Shown in pieces: positions 17,405 to 25,815 of a stretch of DNA of 64,000 bases. The position numbers and the translations under genes were made by a program. Origin of the DNA: Pedobacter cryoconitis (GTDB lineage Bacteria > Bacteroidota > Bacteroidia > Sphingobacteriales > Sphingobacteriaceae); NCBI RefSeq assembly GCF_014207135.1, contig NZ_JACHCC010000003.1:186001-250000 (forward strand). The letters are read 5' to 3'. Below the pieces are notes generated by a model. That model worked only from the letters and a program-made list of their open reading frames with translations, ran no database searches and was not told the origin of the DNA. Numbering within the stretch: position 1 is the stretch's first letter; each line of letters starts with the position of its first letter.

Positions 17405-19099
17405 TCAGGATAGTTTGCCCGCCTGTAGCGCGCTATTGATTTTATCCATGATTGCCTTAATTACTTTTGATTTGAAGAACCATTTGACTATCGTGGTCAT
17501 AAACCAATTGACTTTAAATTCGGTCAGGGCTACGTCAATGACCTTCCCAACTCTTTGATTGACATCGGCCTTGATTTCATCTTCATTGTATTTTCCCTTT
17601 GGCCATACCGGATTATAAAGTGCTGCTACGGTTGAACCAAACAAGGGGATGATGCAGAAAGATTCTATAACCTGCGTTTGGTTCGTTATTTTGTCCGTTA
17701 CCTGCTCGCTGATGATAAAATCCTTGAATTTTTCTTTATTGTGTTCAATATCAAGAGACTTGAAAATCGGGTTGTTGACGATTTCACTGAGCGGGATAGC
17801 AAAGTTCCGGCGAAGAAACTGCTGGGCATTACGTCTCCCCAGGAAATAATCATGCTCCCGGAAATCTCTGGAAAGGAACGCACCGAAATTGCCCAATGAA
17901 GTTCCTGTTATAGCCGGAACTACTGTCTGAGTACCAGTTTCATCGTAACGGACCGGTGCGATAATAAAACGGCTGTAAACATTATCCTCGATGGCCAGTC
18001 TGATCTGTTCATCAGTAAATTCAGCTTCATTCCGGATCGCGTCAAAGGTAGAAGTCAGTGCAGAGATGATACTGTCATTCTTTAAGTCGTAAGTATCCTT
18101 AGTTACCATATCAGTATCCAGCGGAGCAACAATAATAATACAGCGGTTTACATTACTCCCTTCCCGTGGATTGTGTGCGACCCCCGGAGGCAACATGTCC
18201 TGATGTAATAATTCGAAAGGGTTGGTATTACAAATACCACCGTCTCCATTCAGGAAAGCATAGTCCTGACCCTTTGGGATGGCTAATGCCTGTGCATTTT
18301 CCCTTTGGGCATATATAGTTTCGTTTTGTGTTATGGGCTGTGTTTTGAAAGCGGCAGGAAATGCACAGGTAGCCAGACAGGCTGCCTGCAGTTGATTATA
18401 ACTTTGTTGAAAAAGGGGATCAGTAGTGTTATAAGGGATGACATTAGTATCCTTATAAAATGGTTTATTGTTTCTGGCCAGCTCAAATTTTACATAATCT
18501 GCATTCCGGTAATAGATCAGCTCATTGGCTCCAATTCCTTGTGTTTTTAAAAGATAGGGAATGCCACGCAGATTGGTAACTGTGAGAATAGCTTTCAGAT
18601 TATCGGAGATATATTTTTTATACAACTCATTACCGAAATTCTCTTTGACAAATGTTTTTCTGGCAATATTGGGAATTGCTTCGCCAAAAAGGAGGCTTTT
18701 GAGCTGGACGGAACCTGTCAGGTCATCTACCTTCGTTAGTTCATTGATACCGAGCATCTCTACCCAGATATTATAGAAATCATTTTTTGTTTCCCCTGCA
18801 GGTGGCTCACTAACGGGATCAATCTGTTTGCCTATAGTATTCAGGATCAGTCCACAGTTCACACCTCCGCCGGATGCACCAGAAAGTCCTGTAATGACTA
18901 CCTCATGCCATGGAACGTCCCATTTTTGGTAATCATCCTGGTATTTATTCCGGTTGTCTGTTTTTTTCTGTTCCCAGTTTTCGAGGGCCTCTAACAGGAA
19001 ATCAATTACTCCTGCAGTATATGCACCAGCAGAAACGGTTCCCGTTAAGGTAAGACCAATTTCAAACGGTTGTGGGGTTGGGAGAATGGGTGTCATCAT
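17405..19099 (-). CDS. patatin-like phospholipase/acyl hydrolase
   Basis: A 564-aa protein. A glycine-rich oxyanion motif (LTGTVSAGAYTAGVIDFL) is followed by the nucleophile elbow GLSGASGGG with S76 as likely catalytic serine, and the dyad aspartate is in LNGDGGICNTNPFEL. This Ser-Asp dyad order is typical of patatin-like proteins, which hydrolyse acyl esters. The C-terminal 250 residues are a family-specific extension. No signal peptide is visible, so it is probably cytoplasmic or membrane-associated. It stands alone between the Crp-like gene and the CBS-kinase gene on the same strand. Confidence 0.88.
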   Translation of the reverse strand: MMTPILPTPQPFEIGLTLTGTVSAGAYTAGVIDFLLEALENWEQKKTDNRNKYQDDYQKWDVPWHEVVITGLSGASGGGVNCGLILNTIGKQIDPVSEPPAGETKNDFYNIWVEMLGINELTKVDDLTGSVQLKSLLFGEAIPNIARKTFVKENFGNELYKKYISDNLKAILTVTNLRGIPYLLKTQGIGANELIYYRNADYVKFELARNNKPFYKDTNVIPYNTTDPLFQQSYNQLQAACLATCAFPAAFKTQPITQNETIYAQRENAQALAIPKGQDYAFLNGDGGICNTNPFELLHQDMLPPGVAHNPREGSNVNRCIIIVAPLDTDMVTKDTYDLKNDSIISALTSTFDAIRNEAEFTDEQIRLAIEDNVYSRFIIAPVRYDETGTQTVVPAITGTSLGNFGAFLSRDFREHDYFLGRRNAQQFLRRNFAIPLSEIVNNPIFKSLDIEHNKEKFKDFIISEQVTDKITNQTQVIESFCIIPLFGSTVAALYNPVWPKGKYNEDEIKADVNQRVGKVIDVALTEFKVNWFMTTIVKWFFKSKVIKAIMDKINSALQAGKLS

Positions 19100-19167
19100 C
19101 TCTTTTATAGGTGAATACTAAAGTAATTAATTGGTCTTTAATTCAAATAGTCAAATGAGACATATTA

Positions 19168-20190
19168 CTAATTAGCTAAAATGCCAATAAGTTTGAATTT
19201 CAATTCAAATACAGTGCCTTCTCCTACTGTGCTGATTACTCTCAGGCCTACGGCGTTGCTTTCACATATCTGCCTGGTGATATGCAAGCCCATTCCTGTA
19301 GTTGCTTCTCCACTTGTACCAACCCTTCTTGCCGAGGTGAATTTCTCAAAAAGGAAAGGTTTCATCTCATCAGGTATACCTATGCCGTTATCTGCGATGC
19401 GGATAAAACAATGCTCTGCCTTTAGTTCCGATGTTATTTCAACACTGCCCCCTGGTTTAGTGAATTTAATGGCGTTATTCAAGATATTATCAATGGCTCT
19501 TTTGATTGATAAGCTATGTCCTGAGCTGAAAATATTGGATTCAGGCAGGTTAACAAAGATCTGGATGTTTTTATTTCTACCTATATCCTGTACCTGCAGG
19601 ACACTTTCTTCCAGTATTTTTCTGAGTTCAAAAGGGGTTACCTGGATGGCAAAAGCAGGATGTATTGTTGGTTTAAGTATCTCACTGATTAAATTATTCG
19701 CATTCTTATAAGCAATTTTTGCAGCTGAAAACAACTCCTCATTCTCAGAATCAATAAAGCTTTCTTCCATTAACTGAATGATACCCATTAAATTGGCAAC
19801 AGGCGTTCTTAAATCATGTGCAACTTCCTGTAAGTTTGAATGATGAGTTTCAATGGTGGTCATCAGATGATTAGCAATATCACCTTTAAATAAAGTACCG
19901 ACAAGTTCATCGTCATGATAAACCGCCAGTATTTCCGACCTGGATTCGTCCATTATCTTTAGGGCATCTTTTATTTTACTCCCATACAGAAGCTTTGGCT
20001 TTTTTGATAAACAATCTACAATCAGGTTATGTGGACTTGCGGCCAGGTCGCGGGGGGTAATCAGTCCGATGGGTTCATCATCCATAAAAACAACAGCACA
20101 ACCTTTTTCAATGATCTTGTTTTTAACCAGCGAAACACCATCAAAAGCATCTACAGTAAGGTATTCGCGGTTTACGAAAGGATTAATCAT
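19168..20190 (-). CDS. CBS-domain sensor histidine kinase
   Basis: A 340-aa kinase without membrane segments. Residues 1-110 look like a CBS pair (AVVFMDDEPIGLITPRDLA and ILAVYHDDELVGTLFKGDI), a module that usually binds adenosyl compounds. Then come HisKA with H125 in VAHDLRTP, the N box around DNILNNA (234-240), the G1 box DNGIG and the G2 box TGMGLHI. It would sense a cytoplasmic nucleotide or metabolite. Its start overlaps the stop of the upstream 117-aa gene by 4 bp, suggesting translational coupling. No response regulator is adjacent. Confidence 0.88.
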   Translation of the reverse strand: MINPFVNREYLTVDAFDGVSLVKNKIIEKGCAVVFMDDEPIGLITPRDLAASPHNLIVDCLSKKPKLLYGSKIKDALKIMDESRSEILAVYHDDELVGTLFKGDIANHLMTTIETHHSNLQEVAHDLRTPVANLMGIIQLMEESFIDSENEELFSAAKIAYKNANNLISEILKPTIHPAFAIQVTPFELRKILEESVLQVQDIGRNKNIQIFVNLPESNIFSSGHSLSIKRAIDNILNNAIKFTKPGGSVEITSELKAEHCFIRIADNGIGIPDEMKPFLFEKFTSARRVGTSGEATTGMGLHITRQICESNAVGLRVISTVGEGTVFELKFKLIGILAN

Positions 20191-20540
20191 AACTCACTGC
20201 TCGTTACTTCAAGGTTCTCAATAGAGATGTTAATTTTAAAATCTACACGAATCAATTCTCCATCCGAAATGAACGGGAAAACATTTTTATTTAATATTTC
20301 CAGTACTTTTTCGGCTGGCATTTTTTTTAGAATATGCTTATTGACAAAGACAGTTTCAACTCGTTCATCAATGATGTCGATAGTTTCAAAACCATTTGGA
20401 ATTAACATCTCAAAAGACTTGGTTAAGCCTATTTTTCCCTGAGTACTGTTTTTTCCTACGATTAGGATGTCTTGAAATGGAGGGAGTTTGATCTCCTCAA
20501 AATTAAGATTAATCGAGTACTTTATACTTCTTTCATTCAT
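20187..20540 (-). CDS. hypothetical protein coupled to the CBS kinase
   Basis: A 117-aa soluble protein rich in alternating hydrophobic and charged residues, suggesting a beta-rich fold; no signal peptide or known motif is visible. Its stop overlaps the kinase start by 4 bp, so the two proteins are probably made together. A -7-like element, TACATTTG on the minus strand, lies at 20610-20617, about 70 bp upstream. It may be a ligand-binding or regulatory partner of the kinase; this rests on coupling only. Confidence 0.7.
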   Translation of the reverse strand: MNERSIKYSINLNFEEIKLPPFQDILIVGKNSTQGKIGLTKSFEMLIPNGFETIDIIDERVETVFVNKHILKKMPAEKVLEILNKNVFPFISDGELIRVDFKINISIENLEVTSSEL

Positions 20541-21170
20541 AGTGTTTTTGAGATAAGTTTAAATTGCACCGATGTGTTTTTGGTTTTTAATGGATAGGTT
20601 ACTATTAACCAAATGTACAGATTTACTAAGTAAGAATAGAAATAGTGATTATCTAATAACTTGAAATGACAAATTACTGAAAGTGAAATATACTTTTTGT
20701 ATGATAAAATATCATAATTTTTAATTGTTTTACAGATAATTTTATGTTTTTTGCTCTATTGTGCTCATACAATGCTGTTTAATGATTTAGTAAATGTTTT
20801 TGTAATTTATTCTAACATAAACGCAGAATTCGGATAGAAATTTTCCTGTTAATGAATAAGAGAATCAGGAGTTCATATTTGGTGGTCTGTTCAAAGGTTA
20901 ATCAGTAAAATACAATCTAAATTAGCTATGAAAATAAATAATTAACTTTTGGATTTTTGTTTTTCTTTTTAATATGGTGATTGTTGATTTATTAATTTTA
21001 ATCGTTATTTTATATGAAAACAAAAACTCTACTTGCGGTTATTTTATTGACTTTTAGCTATCCTGGTGTTTAGGAAAAAGAACAATCTATAAGAGGATAG
21101 AGGTAGGATGTGTCTGGTTTTCAGAAGGATGTGTTACTTTTCGATGTGCGGAAACAGACCCGCAAATAAA
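20541..21170. other. AT-rich gene-free stretch with an orphan signal-peptide-like mini-ORF
   Basis: About 630 bp without a supported gene between the kinase pair and the efp terminator. The DNA is very AT-rich. One mini-ORF at 21014-21073 (plus strand) encodes MKTKTLLAVILLTFSYPGV, which reads like a signal peptide and then stops. It may be a gene remnant or a leader peptide. Nothing else was recognised. Confidence 0.4.
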
Positions 21171-21200
21171 AAAGCGGCTTAAATTTCTTTAAGCCGCTTT
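21171..21200 (-). terminator. rho-independent terminator of efp
   Basis: AAAGCGGCTTAAA (21171-21183) pairs perfectly with 21188-21200 around a TTTC loop. On the minus strand the stem is followed by a T-rich run (complement of AAATAAAAAA), so it terminates efp, which ends 18 bp upstream. Confidence 0.9.
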
Positions 21201-21217
21201 AAATCTGATGTATATAA

Positions 21218-21778
21218 TTATTTTACACGTTCGATATATTCTCCGGTACGTGTATCTACTTTTACTTTATCACCTACGTTTACAAATAAAGGTACTTTTA
21301 TTTCAACGCCGATTTCTGTAGTCGCATATTTTTGTGCCCCTGAAGAAGTATCACCTTTAACTGCTGGTTCAGCATAAGTAATTTCCAGGTCTACAAAGTT
21401 TGGTGCCTGTGCCATGATAGGCTCTTCGCTCTCGAAAGAAACAATCACATCCATTCCTTCTTTAAGGAATTTTGCAGCTGGTCCGAATAATGCTTTTGCT
21501 ACATTGAATTGTTCAAAAGAAACGTTATCCATCACTACAAAATAATCACCTTCTTCATATAAATATTGGTAGTCACTAGTTTCTACACGGCAAATTTCAA
21601 CCTGCTCGTCAGTTCCTAAACGTGCCTCTACAATTCTGCCAGTTTTGATATTACGAAATTTACCTAAGTAGAAAGCCCCACCTTTACCTGGTGTACGATG
21701 TAAGAATTCTGTAACCGTTACCAGTTCGCCGTTGTAACGTAAAATATTTCCTACTTTAGTTTCGGATGCCTTTGCCAT
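21218..21778 (-). CDS. efp: translation elongation factor P
   Basis: A 186-aa EF-P of standard length. All three domains are present: the KOW-like N-terminal domain, the central OB domain (DYQYLYEEGDYFVVMDN) and the C-terminal OB domain (EIKVPLFVNVGDKVKVDTRTGEYIERV). The tip-loop lysine is K32 in RTPGKGGA. It rescues ribosomes stalled at polyproline. No modification enzyme gene is adjacent. It has its own promoter-like element and terminator, so it is probably monocistronic. Confidence 0.97.
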   Translation of the reverse strand: MAKASETKVGNILRYNGELVTVTEFLHRTPGKGGAFYLGKFRNIKTGRIVEARLGTDEQVEICRVETSDYQYLYEEGDYFVVMDNVSFEQFNVAKALFGPAAKFLKEGMDVIVSFESEEPIMAQAPNFVDLEITYAEPAVKGDTSSGAQKYATTEIGVEIKVPLFVNVGDKVKVDTRTGEYIERVK

Positions 21779-21804
21779 AAAAATATAATTGTAAAATTTG
21801 AGCT

Positions 21805-21812
21805 CAAAGATA
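21805..21812 (-). promoter_or_regulatory. candidate -7 element of efp
   Basis: The minus strand reads TATCTTTG, a full match to the Bacteroidetes -7 consensus TAnnTTTG, 26 bp upstream of the efp start codon. The -33 region is only weakly matched. Confidence 0.5.
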
Positions 21813-21860
21813 GAAGCTTTTTTGTGAATTTAAACAGGCCTTGATTGATCGAACAAGATA

Positions 21861-22583
21861 TTATTCTTTTGTTGCCGGAAGATGGCTGAAAGAGGGGCTC
21901 ATTAACCCAATCAGCCAAAAGGGGATGTCAGCTCTTTTTTCAAAGCCCATAAATTCATATAAACGGATTGCCCGTTCATTGGTATTTACGACGTGTAAAA
22001 ATGGAGATTCGCCTCTTTTTTGTATCTCATTGCATATATAGGAGATGAGATATTGAGCCAGTCCTTTACCTGTATATTCTGGTGCTGTGCAAATGGCGCT
22101 GACTTCAGAGTATCCAGGCATTTTTAATCTCTCACCCGCCATAGCAATCAATTGGCCATTTATTCTTATCCCATAGTAATTACCTAACAAAGGGGTATCT
22201 CTTTTGAAATACCCGGGCTGAATACGATTGATAAATGCGACCATTTCATCTGCACATTCTGGGGTAAGTGGTGTAATTTCATATTCTTCGGACCGGATAA
22301 AACTAACCGGCTTTTGGCAGACCATCTGATTACAAACCATTTCTGAAAATATAGTCCAGTTAGGAGGGAATGAAGGCAGTTTTCCTACTACAAATACTTT
22401 TTCATTGACTTCCATCTGGTTTTCAATTTTGTCCAATGGAGATTGGTCTGCATGATCAAAACCCATAAAAGGCAAAACAGAAGAGGGATAACGAAGAATA
22501 GTTTTTCCACCCAGGGCAAATTTTTGATGAACACTATTTAAGGAGTGCCAGATAGGGTTATCCAGCGCGTGAGTATTTTTCAT
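21861..22583 (-). CDS. GNAT-family N-acetyltransferase (FR47-like)
   Basis: A 240-aa protein whose second half is a GNAT fold. The strand SEVSAICTAPEYTGKGLAQYLI carries the acetyl-CoA pyrophosphate-binding pattern, and FLHVVNTNERAIRLYEFMGFEKR is the usual C-terminal segment. The first half is a divergent N-terminal domain, as in FR47-like members. It follows the MarR-type gene by 24 bp on the same strand, so a MarR-controlled operon is likely. The substrate is unknown. Confidence 0.88.
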   Translation of the reverse strand: MKNTHALDNPIWHSLNSVHQKFALGGKTILRYPSSVLPFMGFDHADQSPLDKIENQMEVNEKVFVVGKLPSFPPNWTIFSEMVCNQMVCQKPVSFIRSEEYEITPLTPECADEMVAFINRIQPGYFKRDTPLLGNYYGIRINGQLIAMAGERLKMPGYSEVSAICTAPEYTGKGLAQYLISYICNEIQKRGESPFLHVVNTNERAIRLYEFMGFEKRADIPFWLIGLMSPSFSHLPATKE

Positions 22584-22607
22584 ACGGGTTCAGGATCTGA
22601 TCAGTAA

Positions 22608-23084
22608 TTAGTTGAACTTTTGATATCTTTTATAATAGGACGTTTCTTCGAGAGCCTGTTCAATTGCAGCCATTGTTTGCAACAGGGGATGGATTTCCGC
22701 AAACAGTTGCTGATTTAAGGAATCAAGTTTATTCCAGACTTTTTCAAATTCAGGTAAACACTTTTTCCCTTTCTTTGAAAGCTGCAGGATTCTTTTGCGG
22801 TTATCATTTGGTGAACGTACCGATTCGATATAACCTTTTTTCTCTAAACCTTTAGCCAGATGAATGATAGCAGGATGGGTAAGGCTCAGTTCCTGTGCGA
22901 TATCTACAATACCGATCTGTTTTCTTCTGCTAATGATATAAAAAAGCGTGAAATATTTAATCTCGAATTCCAGTTCATGATCAGCATAGATTCTGGCTGT
23001 ATCACTGGATAAATTATCGTAAAGTCTGCGCATTCTGGAACCGATTGCAAGCACACCTAATTCATTAATAATGTTTGGTTTCAT
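22608..23084 (-). CDS. MarR-family transcriptional regulator
   Basis: A 158-aa winged-helix regulator. The DNA-binding core is KQIGIVDIAQELSLTHPAIIHLAKGLEKKGYIE, followed by the wing SPNDNRKRILQLSKKGKK. A near-perfect 24-bp palindrome begins 5 bp upstream of its start codon and is probably its own operator. The GNAT acetyltransferase gene follows by 24 bp. The inducer is unknown. Confidence 0.92.
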   Translation of the reverse strand: MKPNIINELGVLAIGSRMRRLYDNLSSDTARIYADHELEFEIKYFTLFYIISRRKQIGIVDIAQELSLTHPAIIHLAKGLEKKGYIESVRSPNDNRKRILQLSKKGKKCLPEFEKVWNKLDSLNQQLFAEIHPLLQTMAAIEQALEETSYYKRYQKFN

Positions 23085-23088
23085 TTAT

Positions 23089-23112
23089 GTAAGTGTTTAT
23101 GTAAATACTTAC
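23089..23112. promoter_or_regulatory. MarR autoregulatory operator candidate
   Basis: GTAAGTGTTTA-TG-TAAATACTTAC: two 11-bp arms with one mismatch, directly upstream of the MarR start codon at 23084. The size and symmetry fit a MarR-dimer site. Confidence 0.7.
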
Positions 23113-23152
23113 CAAGTATAAGGAGAAATATCGATTTTACAAGAAAAACTTT

Positions 23153-23662
23153 TTAAGAACCTGCAGCCGTGATATTGTTCTGTGCTTTAATCTCTGTCTT
23201 TAAATTTAGAATCCTTTCTTTAAAGCCCTGCAGAATATCAACATCATCTCTTTCAATTGATCTGGCAAAATCCATAAATTCAGGATCATGATTTTCGCGT
23301 CTGCCGGTTTTTACATTTACAGGGATAAAAGTTGTCCAGAGTAAAGATTTTATATGAGTCAGTTTGTTATCGAACATCACCATTTCAACAAGTAACAGAT
23401 CGTCAGCAGCCTTTAGTAATGAAGTCTGAATACTGACAACTTCACCATAGACTGCCGGTCGTAAATAACTTATTTCATGACCCCCAACAACCCAGCTTGT
23501 GCTGCGTGCATAGAAATTACTTAATTCTATATTATAGAAATCTTTTAAATGATCTTCCCTGGCATTCAGGAAGTAATCAATATATCTCGCATTGTTGAGA
23601 TGACCAAACAGGTCGCAATCACTAAAACGAATGGTATAGGGAGTAACAGGTGTCTTTTTCAT
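23153..23662 (-). CDS. acyl-CoA thioesterase, 4HBT hot-dog fold
   Basis: A 169-aa protein with the 4-hydroxybenzoyl-CoA-thioesterase pattern: IRFSDCDLFGHLNNARYIDYF near the start, then a long helix and the strands SWVVGGHEISYLRPAVYGE. The aspartate of SDCDLFGH is the usual catalytic position. It would hydrolyse acyl-CoA thioesters of unknown chain. A TetR operator copy lies 29-44 bp upstream of its start, and the tetR gene precedes it on the same strand. Confidence 0.85.
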   Translation of the reverse strand: MKKTPVTPYTIRFSDCDLFGHLNNARYIDYFLNAREDHLKDFYNIELSNFYARSTSWVVGGHEISYLRPAVYGEVVSIQTSLLKAADDLLLVEMVMFDNKLTHIKSLLWTTFIPVNVKTGRRENHDPEFMDFARSIERDDVDILQGFKERILNLKTEIKAQNNITAAGS

Positions 23663-23690
23663 AATTAATATTTGATTAGTCGTTCTTTTA

Positions 23691-23706
23691 ATAAACCGTT
23701 CGGTCT
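23691..23706. promoter_or_regulatory. TetR operator copy 1, upstream of the thioesterase gene
   Basis: ATAAACCGTTCGGTCT, centred on ACCG-TT-CGGT, lies between the tetR stop and the thioesterase start. The same 16-mer is found again upstream of tetR, so this is very probably the site of the neighbouring regulator. Confidence 0.8.
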
Positions 23707-23725
23707 TTTTATAGTGAAAAAAAAA

Positions 23726-24322
23726 TTAAGCCTTGTATCTGTTCTCAATTTGTTCTTTTAAGTTCTTTAAGATATTATTCAGTACATCCGGTTTGTCCGT
23801 TAATTTACTCATCATGATTCCACCTTCTATAGTTGCATAAAATAATAGGGCTTCATGGGCAGCATTGATGGTTAGTTTAAACTCAGCCGAATCTATTCCT
23901 TTCTGGATTATATAGGTTAGTGAACCGAGCATCTCATTTAAGGCCTGGGCTGCTCTTTGTTTCATAAACGGAATATTGTCGTCCGCGTCGATTGCTGTAT
24001 TTAATACCGGGCATCCGCCTTCTACAGCAGGGGTTATGGTAAAATTATGATAGAATTCGAGGATTGAAATTAATTTGCCGGTAGCTGTCTTTTCTTGTTT
24101 TATGCTGTAAAGCAGAGCTTCTTTAATTTTTGTATAAGAATAGTCAAAAGCCTCAACCGCAATGTCATCTTTGCTGTTAAAGTTTCCATATATTCCACCT
24201 TTGGTCAGTCCGGTGGCTTTCAGGATATCCGTCATAGAAGTTGCAGCATATCCTTTTGTATTAAAAATAGGTGCTGATTTTTCTACAATGAATTGTTTTG
24301 TCCTATCTGATTTTGATAACAT
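23726..24322 (-). CDS. TetR/AcrR-family regulator
   Basis: A 198-aa protein. The N-terminal TetR helix-turn-helix is clear (ATSMTDILKATGLTKGGIYGNFNSKDDI) and is followed by a helical ligand-binding domain of the TetR_C type (EGGCPVLNTAIDADDNIPFM). It is preceded by the 16-mer ATAAACCGTTCGGTCT, which is also found before the thioesterase gene, giving autoregulation plus control of the thioesterase. The ligand may be an acyl-CoA or a lipophilic compound, by inference from the target. Confidence 0.92.
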   Translation of the reverse strand: MLSKSDRTKQFIVEKSAPIFNTKGYAATSMTDILKATGLTKGGIYGNFNSKDDIAVEAFDYSYTKIKEALLYSIKQEKTATGKLISILEFYHNFTITPAVEGGCPVLNTAIDADDNIPFMKQRAAQALNEMLGSLTYIIQKGIDSAEFKLTINAAHEALLFYATIEGGIMMSKLTDKPDVLNNILKNLKEQIENRYKA

Positions 24323-24331
24323 TATATAAAT

Positions 24332-24347
24332 ATAAACCGTTCGGTCT
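24332..24347. promoter_or_regulatory. TetR operator copy 2, upstream of tetR
   Basis: Exact second copy of ATAAACCGTTCGGTCT, 10 bp upstream of the tetR start codon. Two identical 16-mers 640 bp apart, each in a promoter, are strong evidence of a shared operator. Confidence 0.8.
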
Positions 24348-24404
24348 AAATATTCAAATTATAATTAAAAAAAGATCAGAGAAGCATAACTAGTGCAATT
24401 TTGA

Positions 24405-25667
24405 TTATGGGTCAAGTGGCTCATCAAAATCTATCTGCAAAGACATTGTGTTCGGATAAAATTCCATTTCAGTATCAGATAGTCTTTTTCCATTTTTATA
24501 AGGATAATAACCAAGTTCTTTTTTTGACCGTTCTGTAACGACATCACTGATGTAATAACTCTGAGATTTGGAAGTCGAGGTAATAGCGGGTTTATCCATT
24601 GGTATTCCGTATCTGAAAATCAACCTGGCACAATTACGCATATTGGTGGTTGTGTGGCGGGCATGGGGCTCCAGGAGGATAGCAGTTTCGGGGATATGAA
24701 GTGTATTGATGAGAAATTTTTTCATTTCAAAGGCTTCGCTGTATTTGGTTTTGAATGGATGTACCCTGCCTCCTGATACCATAATGAAAGGGGCCAGGCC
24801 TTTCTGATATTGTAATGCTGCGAGCCTGCACCGGAGCATCCCGCCGGCACTTAATTCCGTCTCTTTTTCTTCAGGTCCTTCACCTGGAACAAGAATTACC
24901 GAATACCGGTAGTTGTTCCAGTTTGTTTTACTGATCTGGGCAATTGCCAGTTTATTTACCGTAGAAATCATGGGTTCATAATCTGCTGCATCATTTCTTT
25001 CGTTAATCTCTAAACTGAGTAGTGCGAAGGTCAGAGTTGGTTCAAAGAACAAGGTGTTTTCTGGGACTACAGAGAGTTTAACACTCGTAGCAACCAGTTC
25101 GGCATAAGCCTTATCTTTTACGTTGAAACTAATAGAGTCTATCATGGGATAGTTGGGTTTCTGTCCTTCAGCATAGACCTCAATAGTATGATTAAGAGCT
25201 TTAGCATCCTGCTCCCAGGCTTTGATTAATATTTCTTTTGGACTTAAAGCCGAATAAAGTCCGTAACAGCCCGAAGGGATCAAATGATCCTTTACCAGTT
25301 TTTCGAGTTCTTGTCCAGATTTAAATAACCTGGATAGCCGGTTACTCACCTCATGTATTTCATCATCACTTAGTTTGATTGATCTGGTATAACATAAGAG
25401 ATCGGATCCGCAATTTTTTAAGGCTGCTGAACTTCGTTCAATCTTGCGTTTTAAAATTTTATTCAAAACAGCGTCATTTTCCAGTGTTTTCTTTAGCTCT
25501 GGTAATTCTTTAAACAGCGTTAACAGATAGTAGTTTTTGGATTGAACAAATCCATTCTGAGAGCTGAGCAGTTGATAAGATTGTCCCGGAAGTTTTTTCT
25601 GTGCGAAGGTCAGACTGGAAATTCCCAGTACTACTAAAACTAAGAATACACGTTTTATAAAATACAT
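24405..25667 (-). CDS. exported DUF218 (YdcF/ElyC-like) protein
   Basis: A 420-aa protein with a signal peptide (MYFIKRVFLVLVVLGISSLTFAQ). The second half is a DUF218 domain: SVILVPGEGP, then FIMVSGGRVHPF, then a conserved acidic/histidine region (LLEPHARHTTTNMRNCARLI) and ITSTSKSQSYYISDVV. DUF218 proteins such as ElyC and SanA act in envelope processes, but the biochemistry is unsettled. The N-terminal 200 residues are family-specific. It is transcribed alone, with a terminator upstream separating it from the barrel protein. Confidence 0.8.
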   Translation of the reverse strand: MYFIKRVFLVLVVLGISSLTFAQKKLPGQSYQLLSSQNGFVQSKNYYLLTLFKELPELKKTLENDAVLNKILKRKIERSSAALKNCGSDLLCYTRSIKLSDDEIHEVSNRLSRLFKSGQELEKLVKDHLIPSGCYGLYSALSPKEILIKAWEQDAKALNHTIEVYAEGQKPNYPMIDSISFNVKDKAYAELVATSVKLSVVPENTLFFEPTLTFALLSLEINERNDAADYEPMISTVNKLAIAQISKTNWNNYRYSVILVPGEGPEEKETELSAGGMLRCRLAALQYQKGLAPFIMVSGGRVHPFKTKYSEAFEMKKFLINTLHIPETAILLEPHARHTTTNMRNCARLIFRYGIPMDKPAITSTSKSQSYYISDVVTERSKKELGYYPYKNGKRLSDTEMEFYPNTMSLQIDFDEPLDP

Positions 25668-25753
25668 TTTACAAATTAAGTAAAAGAGGTTTAAAGAGAG
25701 GTTAACAGCGGGTTATTTTTAAATATTTTTTGGTATCCTGAAAGATCAGGTTA

Positions 25754-25790
25754 TGAAAAAGCCGCTGAACATTGTCCAGCGGCTTTTTCA
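25754..25790. terminator. 14-bp-stem terminator of the barrel-protein gene
   Basis: TGAAAAAGCCGCTG (25754-25767) and CAGCGGCTTTTTCA (25777-25790) pair perfectly around a 9-nt loop. On the minus strand it follows the stop of the outer-membrane barrel gene by about 25 bp, with T runs on both flanks. Confidence 0.9.
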
Positions 25791-25815
25791 ATATTATTTT
25801 TGACGGTCAGAATAT

